The notes: a model not told the origin generated them from the letters alone. DNA of 64,000 nt from Echinarachnius parma (GCA_037951105.1 JBAMJV010001277.1:85001-149000), one strand, 5' to 3'. Positions 24,601 through 33,372 are shown, counted from the stretch's first letter. Translations and numbers: made by a program.

Positions 24601-27600
24601 GGTAGAGAGTTATGTAACCCTTCTGGCCTCAGCTAGTACCTCTTCGTGTGAAACTCCTTCGTCCAACTTCAAGACCATCTTTGAAAAGCTGGCAGAGAGC
24701 TTGAAAACTCTCTATGAAGTTATGAAAGGTAACAACAGTTTTTGGTCACTAAAAAGTGTAACATGTTATTATCCTTGTCTATTTCCCCTATAGTATAGAG
24801 AGTTACATGATCCTGGCCTCAACTAGTATCTCTTAATGTGAAACTTCAAGACCATCTTTGAAAAGCTGTCAGGAAACTTGTCAACTCTATGAATTTATGA
24901 AATTTTAAACAAAAATGTGTTTCTGGTCGGTAAATATGTAAATCAAGATCATCTGTGTTCTTTATAATAGAGAGTTAAGGGACTCTCCTGGCATCAACTA
25001 AAATATCTTTATGTGAAACCCCTAAATCCTACTAAGACCATCTTTTATAAAAAGCTGGCAGAGGGCTTGAAAAATCTCTATAATGTTATGAATGTATTTA
25101 AATGTGTTTCTGGATGCTATAAAAGTGTAAACTGAGATCATCTGTGTTCAATATGGTAGAGAGTTATGTTATCCTTTTGGCCTCGGCTAGTACTCTGTAT
25201 GAAGTTGTGAAAGGTAGTAACTTATTTTGGGGTCAGACAAAAGGGATTTGTTAATTGTCTGAGTAGCCTGCAATCACTATTAAGCCTGAGTCATGTCGGA
25301 TATATTCGGAACCGGGTCCCGATAAACTGTAACCGGTCGGGAACCGGTATCCCGATAAATTTTTGCCGTCGAAACTCGGACCGGTAAAATCACGCAATCT
25401 TGCAAGCATCAGCAAAAATGCACTGTTACAGACTATCCAGAATTAACTCACGTTTCGCAAGAAAAGTATTTTTTCCGAAGTAAATTGGACCTAGAAATCG
25501 ATCGTTTGTTCAGCATCGCGCCAAGCTGAAACAAGCCGCTAAAATTGAAGGTTGAAGTTAGCAGCAAGTTTTCGGGTCCCGATATCGCGAGAAGATCGCC
25601 AGTGCATGCTATATGATATGCTAGCTAACTTCAGTTCCCGGCGCGGCACGCACGCTAACTTCAGTCGGCCAGCTAGCATCTCGGTGCGACGCTGCGATCG
25701 AAATTTCCCGATAATTTGCACAGTTTTTTTCATTGTTTCGGGGCTTATTTTTTGTTCTGTTCAGCTTTCAAACGCCATAGAATCATGTAAGTAGAATATC
25801 AAAACATTTCAAAATGGTATAAATTACCCAAATACGTACTTTGAGCCACTTTTTGAATGCACTGGCTCAGATCAGCTCGATCATGATATACTCCCCGGGA
25901 GTGTCGGCCTAACTTTGTCTGAACATCCGTAGGCTATAGCCTTCAAATGACTAGCAATTTTGCGCTTCCTGTTCAATTTCTGACTGTCAAACCAAGTAAC
26001 GAACCAAGAATTTCTCGAAAATAACCACTCTTTAAAGTAAATGATATTGATTGCCCCGTTTTTATTTGAATTCCGCTACATTAAGTGATAATCTTAATTT
26101 CTTTTTTAACATTTTTATATTATTATTTTTTTTCTTTTCGGGGCGCCGTTTCCGTAAAAACGAAACCGGGTCCCGATTGAAACGGTCGGTAACCGGTGTG
26201 ATCGACCGAACCGACTTGGCCTTAGTCACTATATGGTAGAGTGCTATCTGACCCTCCTGAACTCGGCTCGTACCTTATCGTGTGAACCCCCTACATCCTA
26301 CAAACAACCATATTTGAAAAACTGGCAGAGAGCTTGATAACTCTCTATGAAGTTATGTAAACAAATATTAGATAACTGGTAAAAACAATGAAAAGGATGA
26401 TTACTGTGAAACATTAACCAGTTGTGTTAACAAATATGATTAATATCCAAAGCTCTTTTAAATGTTACCTCATTGTCTTACACAGATGTCTCTAAAAACT
26501 ACAACTTCAAAGTGTCGTTGGAACACCAACTACCCACTGCCTCTCAGAAGCTAAAGACAACGGACGAGTGTGTGGTGTCGTCTCTTATATCATTAGTTAC
26601 TTGCACAGGGAAGGTAACTAGAAACTCAAATTTGTATTTGTTGTGGTTCCAGTAATATTTTTTTTGGACTTAATTTTACCTTCCCCAAAAATAACTCACC
26701 ACTTATAAGCTGCAACCGCAAAAAAATAAATCCCAATGCACAATGAGTTTGGGAATTTCATGAAATTTAAAAGTATTAATATGTTGAAGAAAAAACTTGT
26801 GTAGATATGCATATGTGGATATTGCTATATGTGTAATATTTCAGCCCTCCATTTCTATAGTTTTCATTCCATTTACCTAATAAACTGACATATATATTTC
26901 TTCTTAATCAAAACAAAACATTCTCCATAATCTCTATCTTATAATGCCATATAATTTTAGAGATTTGCTCACTGTTCCGTGGAAATAATGGGAGAGGCAT
27001 TTCTAAAAATACCTATCTAAGTTAGATAAATTGCTTTTATTTTATATGTAAACAAGCCAATTCCTCCCATGTATTTTTGCAGATATCAAATTTCTTGAAG
27101 AGCAATCTAGATTTCTTTGCGAGTCCCACTGGATTCGGTAGTCATAGCAACCAGTCTGGAACATCATCGCAGGGACAGAGCACATCACCTTGTGTACCGG
27201 TCTTGCGACAACGAGCCATTGCGTTTATGGCAGCACTCAACAAGGTACTGATAATTAGATGGCAAGAAAGTTTATCTGTATTGGTTTTTCAATAGCAAGA
27301 ATTGTTTTCCCATTACAATTATGGACCTCTGAGATTTAATAATACTTATAGTAATAATACATATCACTTATTGTGCCTCATCAATCTAGTTAGACTATTC
27401 TATTTTAATTTTGGTTCTTAGAATTTACAGTGCCACGTAGTCATCCTGTTGTCAATTATGTATGAAGCAAATGGTACAACATTATCACCAATAATTAATG
27501 TTTTTGTCAGAAAGGTCATGTTTCCTCACCCTGGTGAAGGACGTTGTAGATGATAGTGGAAAATGTCATTGTGTAGATATTTGTATTGCGCTCTGACAAT

Positions 27601-29674
27601 TATCATCTGTAAGGTATTGATGAGAGAGATAGGCAAGCTTTACAGAGAGTAAAGAAAGTATGGCTCTACAGCTTGCCTTAGATAGCACCAGGATAGCCAA
27701 GCGTTATTACTATCTACACTTTGTTCCCATGGTAATTAGAGTATTATTGTCTGTTCCCCTAGCCTTGCCCTGACACAGTGCCCTACTCAACAGCCCTACA
27801 TAACCAGAGGATCCTACTCAGTTCTACAGAGAGTAAAACAGGTCTAGCCCAGCAGCTTGCCTCATCTAGCACCAGGATATCCAAGCTGGAGCAGGAGAAG
27901 GAGCACTGGGTGCTGGAGGCTCAGCTCATCCAGATTAAGTATGACAGGGAGATGCAGGTATGTAATGCATTTGCAGTAACATTTTGCAGTAGTATATTGG
28001 CTCAAAGCTCATTTCTGGTGGCCCCATACCAGGAAGACTTTCCAGCAAAGTGGTCAGGGATGTTAATTTTTAAAGTTGTCTACCTTTCCATGCAAACATT
28101 ATTGGTGATATTAGAGTTTAGCAGTTGAAAGAATCTTTGTAGAGAGTAGAATGTGTGCACTGTTATGTTTTTGTTTGTTTTTGAAACAGCACTTTTTGTT
28201 TGAAATTTGTAAAATACACATCCTCTACATAAATGATAAAGCTTGTGTGTGTCTTATATTTGTTATAAACTACACATTGATATTAGAATATGTCTGTACT
28301 ATGTTTTATTTGTGAATTTTTAAACACTGCTCCCCATCATATGTAGCAAAAGTGTTTAGTAGTTGACTCAGTTGACAAAAAGAAAGTAGAATATATCTGC
28401 ACTAATTATTTTTTTCATTTTCAAAACTGCTCCCCTCCCCATATAATTTTTGCAATAACCCCTTCCCAGTATAGTAAGAGTATAACAGTTGTAATAAGTC
28501 CTACCTAGAGAGTAAAATATGTCTGTACTATTTGTTTTTTTGATTAACAATTGTTCATACATTACTTCCCTCCCCTTATAGCTAGCGTATAGTTGCGTAA
28601 TAAGTCACACTTAGAGAATAGTTATGTGCACTCTTTGTTTTTATTTTAAAAATGTTCAATCACTGCTCCCTCCCCCTATGTAGCAAAAGCCAGCTTCTAG
28701 TGAGGTAAGCTTTGCACCTTGTATCTAACCCTGCATACCATAACACACACTCATGTATTGCACACGTTTGCTGTATGCACTATATTGTATGCCCTAAATC
28801 TTTAGAATCTTTTAACATATATATGTAATGTAACTATTGCTGTTTCATAGAAGATAAGGGAAATTTGTAGTGAAGGAAAATGAATAGAAAACATGGGCGT
28901 CGATCCTTACGTAATACCTATTCATCAGGGGGGGATGAATGAATATATCACCCCCCCCCCCCCCCCCCGATGAATAGGTATCAATTACAGATCAACGCCC
29001 ATGATAGAAAACAGAGAAATTCCCATCAAAATTGGAAGCATGTTGTTTGTAAGTATTCGTTCGAAGGGTAAGGAGGTCTGCATTACTTTTATTTTTGATA
29101 TATAATGCTAGAGAGCACCATTCTATGACTTTGTATTGATTGACTTGTATTCTAATTCACAGGTATTTCAGCTGTGCACCTTGCTACTTATTAAATCATT
29201 GCTCGTATACCACAAAACATTAGAGGCTTTTCGCAAATACTACGGAAGTGCTGAATACGGGGGAAGCAGTCAGCTGTGACCGTATCCGTACTCTGGCTAC
29301 GTCGCCAACTATTTGCAGTTTCGCAGTGAAGAATACGGGGAACGTCTCCTTGCTCGAGTGAACAAGCGCGCTGATTGGCTGACCCATTGAAGTCGGGGGT
29401 ATTTTCGGACTGAGTACGACCACCCGCTGAGATTAGCGTACTAGATGTCCTCCGTAGCATTTGCGAAAAGCCTCTAATCATGCAATTTCACATACTGCAT
29501 GCACTATTTCAAAGCATGATACTTGTCCCATGTGACCCAGTTGGGCAAGTGAAATCAACAGTTATGATAGATTGGTGATCTGAAAAGAGAACTGGGTTAC
29601 CCCCCCAAAAAAAAAAAAAAAAAAAAAAAAATAAATAAATAAATAAATAAATAAATAAACAAATAAAATAAATA

Positions 29675-29711
<37 letters not shown>

Positions 29712-32700
29712 TAAAATAATATAATAAAATACAACAACTTTCTAAACATGAGAAAGTTTATTTATACCCATTAAATTTCTGGTTGTTACCAATGTCCAAT
29801 GTTCTCTTTTGTTGGCAGCTAATTCACTTTTGATGAGCTAAGTTACCACAAAAGATGTAAAAATAACATTATTTTAATGCATGCAAATAGTTTACTTTTA
29901 ATGATATGCATACATCGCTTTGTGTGACATGACACATGAATGCAAAGTTAGTCAACTGTATGCATAATTGAAGGATGTTATAAATGGGGTTTTGTGTTTT
30001 TTAACTAACCTAATTTTAAACACTACTAGTGCAGTTACACAAGTGATACATCTATATTTAGCTAAATTATTTGTTTCATTATGACCAGTTTATTGAAACA
30101 TGTGATACATATTGGTAGCATACTTCTACATTTGGAAACTACCAGTAGATTGACGTAAATGTTAAATTTAGTTACCATTTATTACTGAAACATTGGGCAA
30201 TACAAAATTCAAGATGCATGTACCTGTACTAGAGAAACAGAATATATTTTATTTCCAGTAGTGTTCTATCCTGTTTTGAAATCGGTTTAAGTATGTCAAC
30301 TTTTATCAGAATAAGAAAAATGGTTCTATAAGTTAGCTGAATATTTTTTACTTTCAGTACGGTTCTGTTCTATTTTAAATTGAGCGTCTCTCATATAAGT
30401 CTACTTTACCAGAAACAAGTGGTATTATAAATTAACAAAATGCTATCAGTACTGTAATGTTCCTTTTTTTTGACGAAGTTTCTCCCAAATCAAATCTAAA
30501 ACATTTGTAGCAGAATAAAAACAAATATAAATCCTGTGTGCAAGTTCACTTATTTAATCAATATTACATTTCAGCATAATGACATGAATATGATACAGTT
30601 ATACTTGAAGTATTTCAATGTCAACAGCTGTTGCTAGCTCATAGCTCATGTACAACACACATACATGCCTGAATAGAAACAAATCTAAATCTTGTGTGCA
30701 AGTTCACTAATTTAATCAATATTACATTTCAGCATAATTACTTGAATATGATACAGTTTTCCTTGAAAAATGTCAATGCCAACGTTTCGGCATAATAACA
30801 TGAATATGATACAGTTATACTTGATATTTTTCAATGCCAACATCTGTTGCTAGCTCATAGCACATGAACAATGTACATGTACACAGAAAATATGTAAATT
30901 GCTCAAAATCTAAGTGTTCAGACATGCCATAATTTAATTGCAGTTGATTGTAAGTTTCTTATTTGTTTGAAATGTATTTTGTGGTTAAAATGTCATTTGG
31001 TGGGGTCACTGGGGTGTATTTCCTACAACTATAGATGATTTATTGTAGAAAATATAATATAAATATGATTATTTATGAATACTGTTTAATTATATGTTAT
31101 TAATCCCTAAGTTTATTTGCATATTGATACTTACTTGCACATCATTTATATACTATGAATGTTTATATTTTTACCTCCTACACTTCATCACATACTTTTA
31201 TTTTGCAAATTATATTATTTATTGTATTTATTTGAAGTCTTATTTTAAGTTTGAAATTTCTTCTATCTGAAGTTTGTCTATTTAAGTGAATAAAACGTGA
31301 ATTTAATGTTTATTGAATGCTTATGGTAACTGAATGTGTGAATTATATTTATTAACACTTGTCATGACATTATTTTACATAATTACGTTATAATGGATTT
31401 ATACTTTGTATCTATCTATCTCAAAAGTAATACATTATTTAAATATAATCATCTATATTTATCTAGTACTTATGTAGATATTCAAACTTTTATTAATTTG
31501 TACCAGTCAAACCTGTCTTAGTGGCCACCTGTCTATAGCAGTCAACCTGCCTATAGTGGCCACCAAAAGTTCCCCTGCAGATAAAAATCAGTATTATGGG
31601 ACCCGTCTACAGTGGCCACTTTTCTTTTCCCCTAGGTTCTCACTATACACAGGTTTGACTGTATTTAATTTGTACCAACTTAAATATGAGGCTTACCAAT
31701 CTGTCTATTAGTCTATTACTGACTTGGAATCTGAGGAATGTTACACTCAGAAAAGAAATACATCTGTATCTTAAAATTCATTCTTATTCTTGAAATTATA
31801 TATTTCCATTGATAAAAAATAATCCTAACGCACACATATCGTAACGATGTATGTGTATGCATTGTGTGTGCCATTCTGGTTTAGTACAAGATTATATAAG
31901 ATGATGATGTCAAGATGTTATGAAGCGGAGGTCTCGTATTATATTGCAGGCTCGTGCATTTAAGAAATTAAAAAACGCAACAGTGCAAAACCTGGTATAT
32001 TCAACTTGAAATTATGCACTATTTGTATGATATGACACAGTTGATTTGTGGTGGCACCAGACAGAAAAGGATGGGAGATGAGCTGAGGAAATGCTTTCAT
32101 GGAAAGTTCTAAAGAAGACTATGGTAACCCTGAAAGTTACCTTTGTTATTTTAAGTCCCTAGCATATGTGACCGGCTATAGAAAACTCTGTACTCGTCGG
32201 TAGTTCACGTTTTGAAAATATGGGCATTTTGAGTTCACGTGTAAAAGAATTATGTTTGTAAAATTGAAACAAACATATCTTTGCCAAATATTGCCTGATT
32301 TTTTAGAAGAAGGCATCAAATGAAAGCTTGTGATGGGGCCATTCTAATGGTTTGGAAATCTACATTTTGATTTTACCGACAAGTGCAGGGTTTTGCTATA
32401 GCGGGTCACATATGTTAGGGACGAAAACAATAATTGCATAGTTAAAACAGGAAAAGGGGCCAGATGCCTAGATATGACATAAATTACCGATTCAATTTGT
32501 TTCTTGATGGTATTGTAGAAATCAGCAGAGCTGGAGAATGCCTTACAAGGACAGGGTGGAGTCACGTTGAGGCAGTCACAATCTCAGGATCAGATATCCA
32601 CAAAGGCACCCATGGAAAGACGATCCAGCATCACGCTCGATACGTCCATGGTATGTATACAGAAGATGCAATTGTTCAGGGCCTCCAAATCAAATGAATA

Positions 32701-32852
32701 AATGTAAACAATTCAGGATTATTATATTTATGTAATGTCCTAATTATTTCACATTTTTAAACAGACAATTCAGGATTTCAGAAATTATTTTCAATTAAAA
32801 AAATTACTGCACATGTAATATTTCATTGTCTGAAAATAATGGGTAAAAGTAA

Positions 32853-32887
<35 letters not shown>

Positions 32888-33372
32888 GAAGTGATGATTA
32901 TAATGCATCATCACTATCAACACACCCTTATGCAACTGTAAATGTGTTTGATAAAAGTTCTAAGTTTATTTTGCATCTGTGGTGATAATTTGCAAAAGGG
33001 ATGATCTACAAAAAAACATCAATTTTGATAGGACCATCGGCATGGTATTTTAAAATCCAAAGTTCCTATAAAGTTATTACTGTATATTTATATACAAATT
33101 GCAAATTATTAAATGCTGTTTATCTACTACAAAAATATAGACATCACCTTTGTTACTTTAAAATGAAGTCTCACTTTTATCATCAAGTTGTCTGAAAATT
33201 ATTTGATTTTTCCTTGAAGCTTGGATCTGCTGAAAAACTTGCCATGGATTTCGGTGGAAGTGACGAGTCGTCGAGGGAAAACATGATCAAGAATCACTAC
33301 ACGTCAAGACTATCTGAGCTGAGAACACACCAGCAGATCTGTGACAGCAAAGGGGTTAACTTCAGTGCCGAG
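12586..33372 (+). CDS. PPP1R21: PPP1R21 (KLRAQ1) homologue, 18 exons, 3' end missing
   Basis: Eighteen exons with GT/AG borders join into one open frame of 2130 nt (710 codons). The order follows human PPP1R21: KYQKLAQE and the KLRAQ-type motif (here KIRAQNQVLKKAV), DSLTFRNQQLTKRV, NFHTYTEQRSKIFP, HENASYLRPLE, KILPYQL, EHQLPTASQKL, RILLSSTES, SKLEQEKEHW and NMIKNHYTSRLSEL. Much of it is predicted coiled coil. PPP1R21 is known as the Fy-2 subunit of the FERRY complex, a Rab5 effector that links mRNA and ribosomes to early endosomes; it was first listed as a protein phosphatase 1 regulator. The human C-terminal part (about 84 residues, with the TTKRSYEDQ motif) is not found downstream. Confidence 0.95.
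13456..14011. mobile_element. TTAA-flanked MITE family A, copy 2
   Basis: Shares with 1940-2545 the terminal repeats (CTGTAAAGTGTC / GACACTTTACAG) and long internal blocks such as gaaaattacttggagcttcc. It sits in PPP1R21 intron 1. Confidence 0.88.
15090..15158 (+). CDS. PPP1R21: PPP1R21 exon 2 (KLRAQ motif)
   Basis: Encodes IRAQNQVLKKAVIDEQAKQ and then NDAK, completing a KIRAQ version of the KLRAQ signature. Acceptor aatag, donor gtatga, phase 0 on both sides. Confidence 0.95.
15252..15345 (+). mobile_element. tRNA-derived SINE head split by a small (AAT)n insertion
   Basis: tatagctcagttaatagagc and gccggtctagcaat look like the 5' half of a tRNA (A box, D-arm, anticodon arm). After the break, caatccaaaggtctctggtc and tatccctggg continue it. 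The break contains (AAT)n and acttcattta, bounded by TAGCAAT on both sides (15282-15288 and 15314-15320). Confidence 0.65.
15982..16128 (+). CDS. PPP1R21: PPP1R21 exon 3
   Basis: 49 codons of coiled coil with DSLTFRNQQLTKRVNVLQDE, close to human DSLTFRNLQLAKRVELLQDE, ending in a Lys-rich stretch. Acceptor ctacag, donor gtaata. A decayed partial copy lies at 16361-16478. Confidence 0.96.
16135..16292. mobile_element. CAGTCAAACCTG repeat copy beside exon 3
   Basis: Starts seven bases past the exon 3 junction (aagtccaacctgtctaatag) and runs to ggtggtcactatacacatt. It shares the tagtggac and cccctaggtggtcactatac modules with the 31501 copy. It separates exon 3 from its decayed copy. Confidence 0.65.
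16361..16478 (+). pseudogene. Decayed partial copy of PPP1R21 exon 3
   Basis: gatgaactggacttgtatga is identical to exon 3. Flanking text (attgaccttttgcaactagc for agcctgaccttccgcaacca; gccaagggcaagaa for gtcaagggaaagaa) is diverged. It begins inside the exon and has lost the donor, so it is a tandem-duplication fossil. Confidence 0.88.
16480..18011. other. Introns flanking microexon 4
   Basis: Apart from microexon 4 there is a C-run followed by an A-run (16533-16561) and AT-rich unique DNA. An open stretch at 17802-17987 has no family similarity. Confidence 0.45.
16854..16877 (+). CDS. PPP1R21: PPP1R21 microexon 4 (8 codons)
   Basis: EFQGRPNN between acceptor tttgtag and a strong donor gtaagt, phase 0 at both ends. 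It falls in the poorly conserved linker between the Lys-rich stretch and KIQENE, so similarity cannot confirm it. It could be skipped without breaking the frame. Confidence 0.6.
18012..18113 (+). CDS. PPP1R21: PPP1R21 exon 5
   Basis: 34 codons: a variable Ser/Pro linker and then GEELRGKIQENETLHKQ, matching human DLQKKIEENERLHIQ. Acceptor ttcacag, donor gtatac, phase 0. Confidence 0.92.
18417..18625. mobile_element. GC-rich MITE in intron 5
   Basis: tatgctctaccgtgg at the left pairs with cccacggtagaacata at the right. The interior is clearly more GC-rich than the surrounding intron. About 209 bp, non-coding. Confidence 0.65.
18827..19018 (+). CDS. PPP1R21: PPP1R21 exon 6
   Basis: 64 codons of charged coiled coil (RKIVTELTSKLSNLERD ... 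YKETVERLQQE), aligning with the human HKHVEAELRSRLATLE ... YMETIEKLQND stretch. Donor gtgaga; a GGTGAT-rich microsatellite follows directly. Confidence 0.94.
19020..19190. repeat. GGTGAT / GGTGGT trinucleotide microsatellite
   Basis: Impure (GTG)n and (GAT)n tract beginning at the exon 6 donor. The rest of the intron is unremarkable. Confidence 0.85.
19297..19423 (+). CDS. PPP1R21: PPP1R21 exon 7
   Basis: Encodes a coiled coil ending RIIQDKLPFNDE, matching human SIINEKVPFND. Phase 1 at the 3' end (one base carried). Acceptor aaacag, donor gtgaac. Confidence 0.94.
19491..19665. repeat. CAGTCAAACCTG repeat, diverged copy
   Basis: Starts acagtcaaatcctgtcag and contains gcaggtggcc, acagattctattacac and cggcaggttgg modules in the order seen at 3255. 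Confidence 0.55.
19942..19994 (+). CDS. PPP1R21: PPP1R21 exon 8
   Basis: The carried G plus 53 nt give ELPELSKLNVPTHDKKHQ; human has YSQYNALNVPLHNRRHQ. Acceptor ttgcag, donor gtattc. The phase fit with exon 7 supports both. Confidence 0.94.
20233..20396. mobile_element. Palindromic MITE family B, copy 2
   Basis: gggtgttgcataaagagttg is mirrored by aactctttatgcaacacctc. The interior contains gcgattaatcgcaa and its mirror. Lies in the PPP1R21 intron before exon 9. Confidence 0.82.
20665..20817 (+). CDS. PPP1R21: PPP1R21 exon 9
   Basis: 51 codons with LSNFHTYTEQRSKIFPIDSG, nearly the human LLNFHTYTEQRIQIFPVDSA. Donor gtgagg; a small TTAA MITE begins 10 bp into the intron. Confidence 0.96.
20828..20906. 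mobile_element. Small TTAA-flanked MITE just after exon 9
   Basis: TTAACCCATGTCC at the left and ACAATGGGTTAA at the right. About 79 bp, TTAA on both sides. Same design as the TTAACCC...GGGTTAA family at 39536, 51832, 57464, 59572 and 62015. Confidence 0.75.
20966..21036 (+). pseudogene. Decayed partial copy of PPP1R21 exon 9
   Basis: gttgactctggatcaggtac and agtgaggtcagtcagaatgg resemble exon 9 (atcgactctgggaccggcat; agtgaggtcaatcagaaggt), followed by the same intronic gaggtctt. Only the 3' end of the exon is represented. Confidence 0.75.
21037..21273. other. Unique intron segment
   Basis: AT-rich intron between the exon 9 fossil and the next MITE. Nothing recognised. Confidence 0.4.
21274..21846. 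mobile_element. MITE with about 35-bp TIRs, 573 bp
   Basis: aaaaagtaactaccctccta on the left pairs with taggggggtagttactttt on the right. The match extends outward to taaaccgaac / gttcagttta. The interior is AT-rich and non-coding. Confidence 0.85.
22075..22240. mobile_element. Possible short TTAA MITE
   Basis: TTAAAGGGCATCAAG at the left and TGAACTACCTTTAA at the right, with a GC-rich interior. The inverted match is only about 8 bp, so the call is weak. Confidence 0.4.
22518..22619 (+). CDS. PPP1R21: PPP1R21 exon 10
   Basis: 34 codons FCAHLHENASYLRPLEQSFT and on; human FSQYLHENASYVRPLEEGML. Acceptor tctgcag, donor gtaata, phase 0. Confidence 0.95.
22620..23495. other. PPP1R21 intron 10
   Basis: AT-rich unique intron. 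No repeat or RNA recognised. Confidence 0.4.
23496..23584 (+). CDS. PPP1R21: PPP1R21 exon 11
   Basis: ETATGLQDFSAKFSKYCAYL then QKILPYQLL; human has FLRKILPYQLKSLEEE. Ends in phase 2, completing a Ser codon with exon 12. Confidence 0.94.
23818..23888 (-). tRNA. tRNA-Ala(AGC)-like sequence, probably a SINE head or tRNA pseudogene
   Basis: On the minus strand an A box (TGGCTCAATGG) and B box (GGTTCGATTCC) are correctly spaced. The acceptor pairs at 6 of 7 positions, the D-stem GCTC/GAGC is perfect, and the anticodon loop CTAGCAA gives AGC. The T-stem has a mismatch and the anticodon stem a T-T. A TTTTT run follows. The phrase CCGGTCTAGCAATCC is shared with the tRNA-like segment at 15255, favouring a tRNA-derived SINE family over a functional gene. 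Confidence 0.5.
23892..24498. other. PPP1R21 intron 11, 3' part
   Basis: AT-rich intron sequence with no recognised element. Confidence 0.4.
24499..24728 (+). CDS. PPP1R21: PPP1R21 exon 12
   Basis: Completes a Ser codon and encodes IEDECRQSTCSQTLESRNME to LKTLYEVMK, matching human LEEECESSLCTSALRARNLE to LHGFHDVMK. Acceptor ttttag, donor gtaaca, phase 1 out. Four decayed copies of its 3' half follow in the intron. Confidence 0.95.
24788..26355 (+). pseudogene. Four decayed tandem copies of the exon 12 3' half
   Basis: Segments at about 24788-24959, 24960-25146, 25147-25270 and 26226-26355 repeat tagagagttatg, ctggcctc, aagaccatctttgaaaagct, gagagcttgaaaactctcta and gaagttatgaaa with increasing damage. 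Spacing between the first three is 170-190 bp. Unit ends include the exon 12 donor region and some intron (gtgtttctggtc). The fourth is displaced by a 0.95-kb insertion. All carry indels or stops. Confidence 0.9.
25281..26225. mobile_element. 0.95-kb non-autonomous DNA element inserted in an exon fossil
   Basis: Flanked by TCACTAT at 25274-25280 and 26226-26232 (8 bp with one mismatch: atcactat / gtcactat). Inverted ends are TAAGCCTGAGTC and its partner GACTTGGCCTTA. Both subterminal regions also carry a direct block around accgggtcccgat and aaccggt. No transposase frame. A truncated relative is nested at 58284-58370. The 8-bp duplication suggests an hAT-like mechanism. Confidence 0.75.
26486..26613 (+). 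CDS. PPP1R21: PPP1R21 exon 13
   Basis: With the carried G it encodes DVSKNYNFKVSLEHQLPTAS to VTCTGK; human DISKHYSQKAAIEHELPTAT to TNGAGK. Acceptor cacag, donor gtaact. Confidence 0.95.
27083..27244 (+). CDS. PPP1R21: PPP1R21 exon 14
   Basis: 54 codons: ISNFLKSNLDFFASPTGFG, a Ser/Gln-rich linker, then LRQRAIAFMAALNK. Human IASFFSNNLDYF and YKKKAAAYMKSLRK align. Phase 0. Confidence 0.94.
27635..27705 (+). pseudogene. Decayed partial copy of PPP1R21 exon 15
   Basis: ctttacagagagtaaagaaa, cagcttgcctta and tagcaccaggatagccaagc mirror exon 15 (gttctacagagagtaaaaca, cagcttgcctca, tagcaccaggatatccaagc). It is the one fossil lying upstream of its PPP1R21 parent exon. No splice sites are kept. Confidence 0.88.
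27763..27957 (+). CDS. PPP1R21: PPP1R21 exon 15
   Basis: 65 codons with NQRILLSSTESKTGLAQQLA and SKLEQEKEHWVLEAQL, the best conserved block with human (NRRILLSSTESREGLAQQ; SKLEQEKEHWMLEAQL). Acceptor cccctag, donor gtatgt. Confidence 0.97.
28136..28683 (+). repeat. Tandem array of the microexon 16 acceptor region
   Basis: Four to five diverged units of about 115-130 bp. Each contains a gagagtaraatatgtctgyac phrase, a T-rich stretch, ctgctccc(ctcccc)cwtat and a tag or near-tag. Only the last unit leads into the microexon proper; the one ending near 28347 keeps atgtagcaaaag. Confidence 0.75.
28684..28704 (+). CDS. PPP1R21: PPP1R21 microexon 16 (7 codons)
   Basis: QKPASSE between acceptor ctatgtag and donor gtaagc, phase 0. 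Falls in the variable linker after the EHW coiled coil. Splice signals are good but similarity cannot confirm it; it could be an optional exon. Confidence 0.55.
28893..29003. mobile_element. Hairpin MITE with 9-bp target duplication
   Basis: atgggcgtcgatcc and the mirrored gatcaacgcccat bound a hairpin with aatacctattcatc and gatgaataggtat. The centre is a C-run. ATAGAAAAC flanks it directly at 28884-28892 and 29004-29012. Confidence 0.85.
29219..29478. mobile_element. MITE with about 30-bp TIRs, 260 bp
   Basis: attagaggcttttcgcaaat at the left and atttgcgaaaagcctctaat at the right are perfect inverted repeats, with ctacgga/tccgtag further in. The interior is GC-richer than the intron and non-coding. 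Confidence 0.9.
29600..29735. repeat. A-run and (AAAT)n/(AAT)n microsatellite
   Basis: C-run, then A-run, then aaat and aat units over about 130 bp in the PPP1R21 intron. Confidence 0.9.
30510..30860. repeat. Tandem repeat, about 2.3 units of roughly 155 bp
   Basis: The phrases tcctgtgtgcaagttcact, ttacatttcagcataat, gaatatgatacagtt and gttgctagctcatag occur two or three times in order. Confidence 0.85.
31501..31663. mobile_element. CAGTCAAACCTG repeat, best preserved copy
   Basis: Left end taccagtcaaacctgtc and right end acaggtttgactgta form inverted termini, with TA at the outside. Internal tagtggccacc modules are repeated in both orientations. It looks like a non-autonomous TA-targeting DNA element. 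Confidence 0.7.
32519..32650 (+). CDS. PPP1R21: PPP1R21 exon 17
   Basis: 44 codons: KSAELENALQGQGGVTLRQS, then a Ser/Thr-rich linker ending RRSSITLDTSM. It lies in the low-conservation region before the NHY block. Acceptor ttgtag, donor gtatgt, phase 0. The joined linker (TSM|LGSAEKL) matches the human spacing (TSLIGTLTRT). Confidence 0.85.
32860..32890. repeat. (GAT)n microsatellite
   Basis: About ten tandem gat units in PPP1R21 intron 17. Confidence 0.9.
33220..33372 (+). CDS. PPP1R21: PPP1R21 exon 18, last recognised exon
   Basis: 51 codons with ESSRENMIKNHYTSRLSELR and DSKGVNFSAE; human ESREDLIKNHYMARIVELTS and DSKSVHFYAE. Donor gtatgt. The next human residues (CRALSKRLALAEK) have no counterpart found downstream. 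Confidence 0.95.

Larger units (their letters stand above)
29736..32518. other. PPP1R21 intron 16, 3' part
   Basis: AT-rich. Contains a roughly 155-bp tandem repeat (30510-30860), the CAGTCAAACCTG element at 31501-31663 and unique DNA. No exon recognised. Confidence 0.5.
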
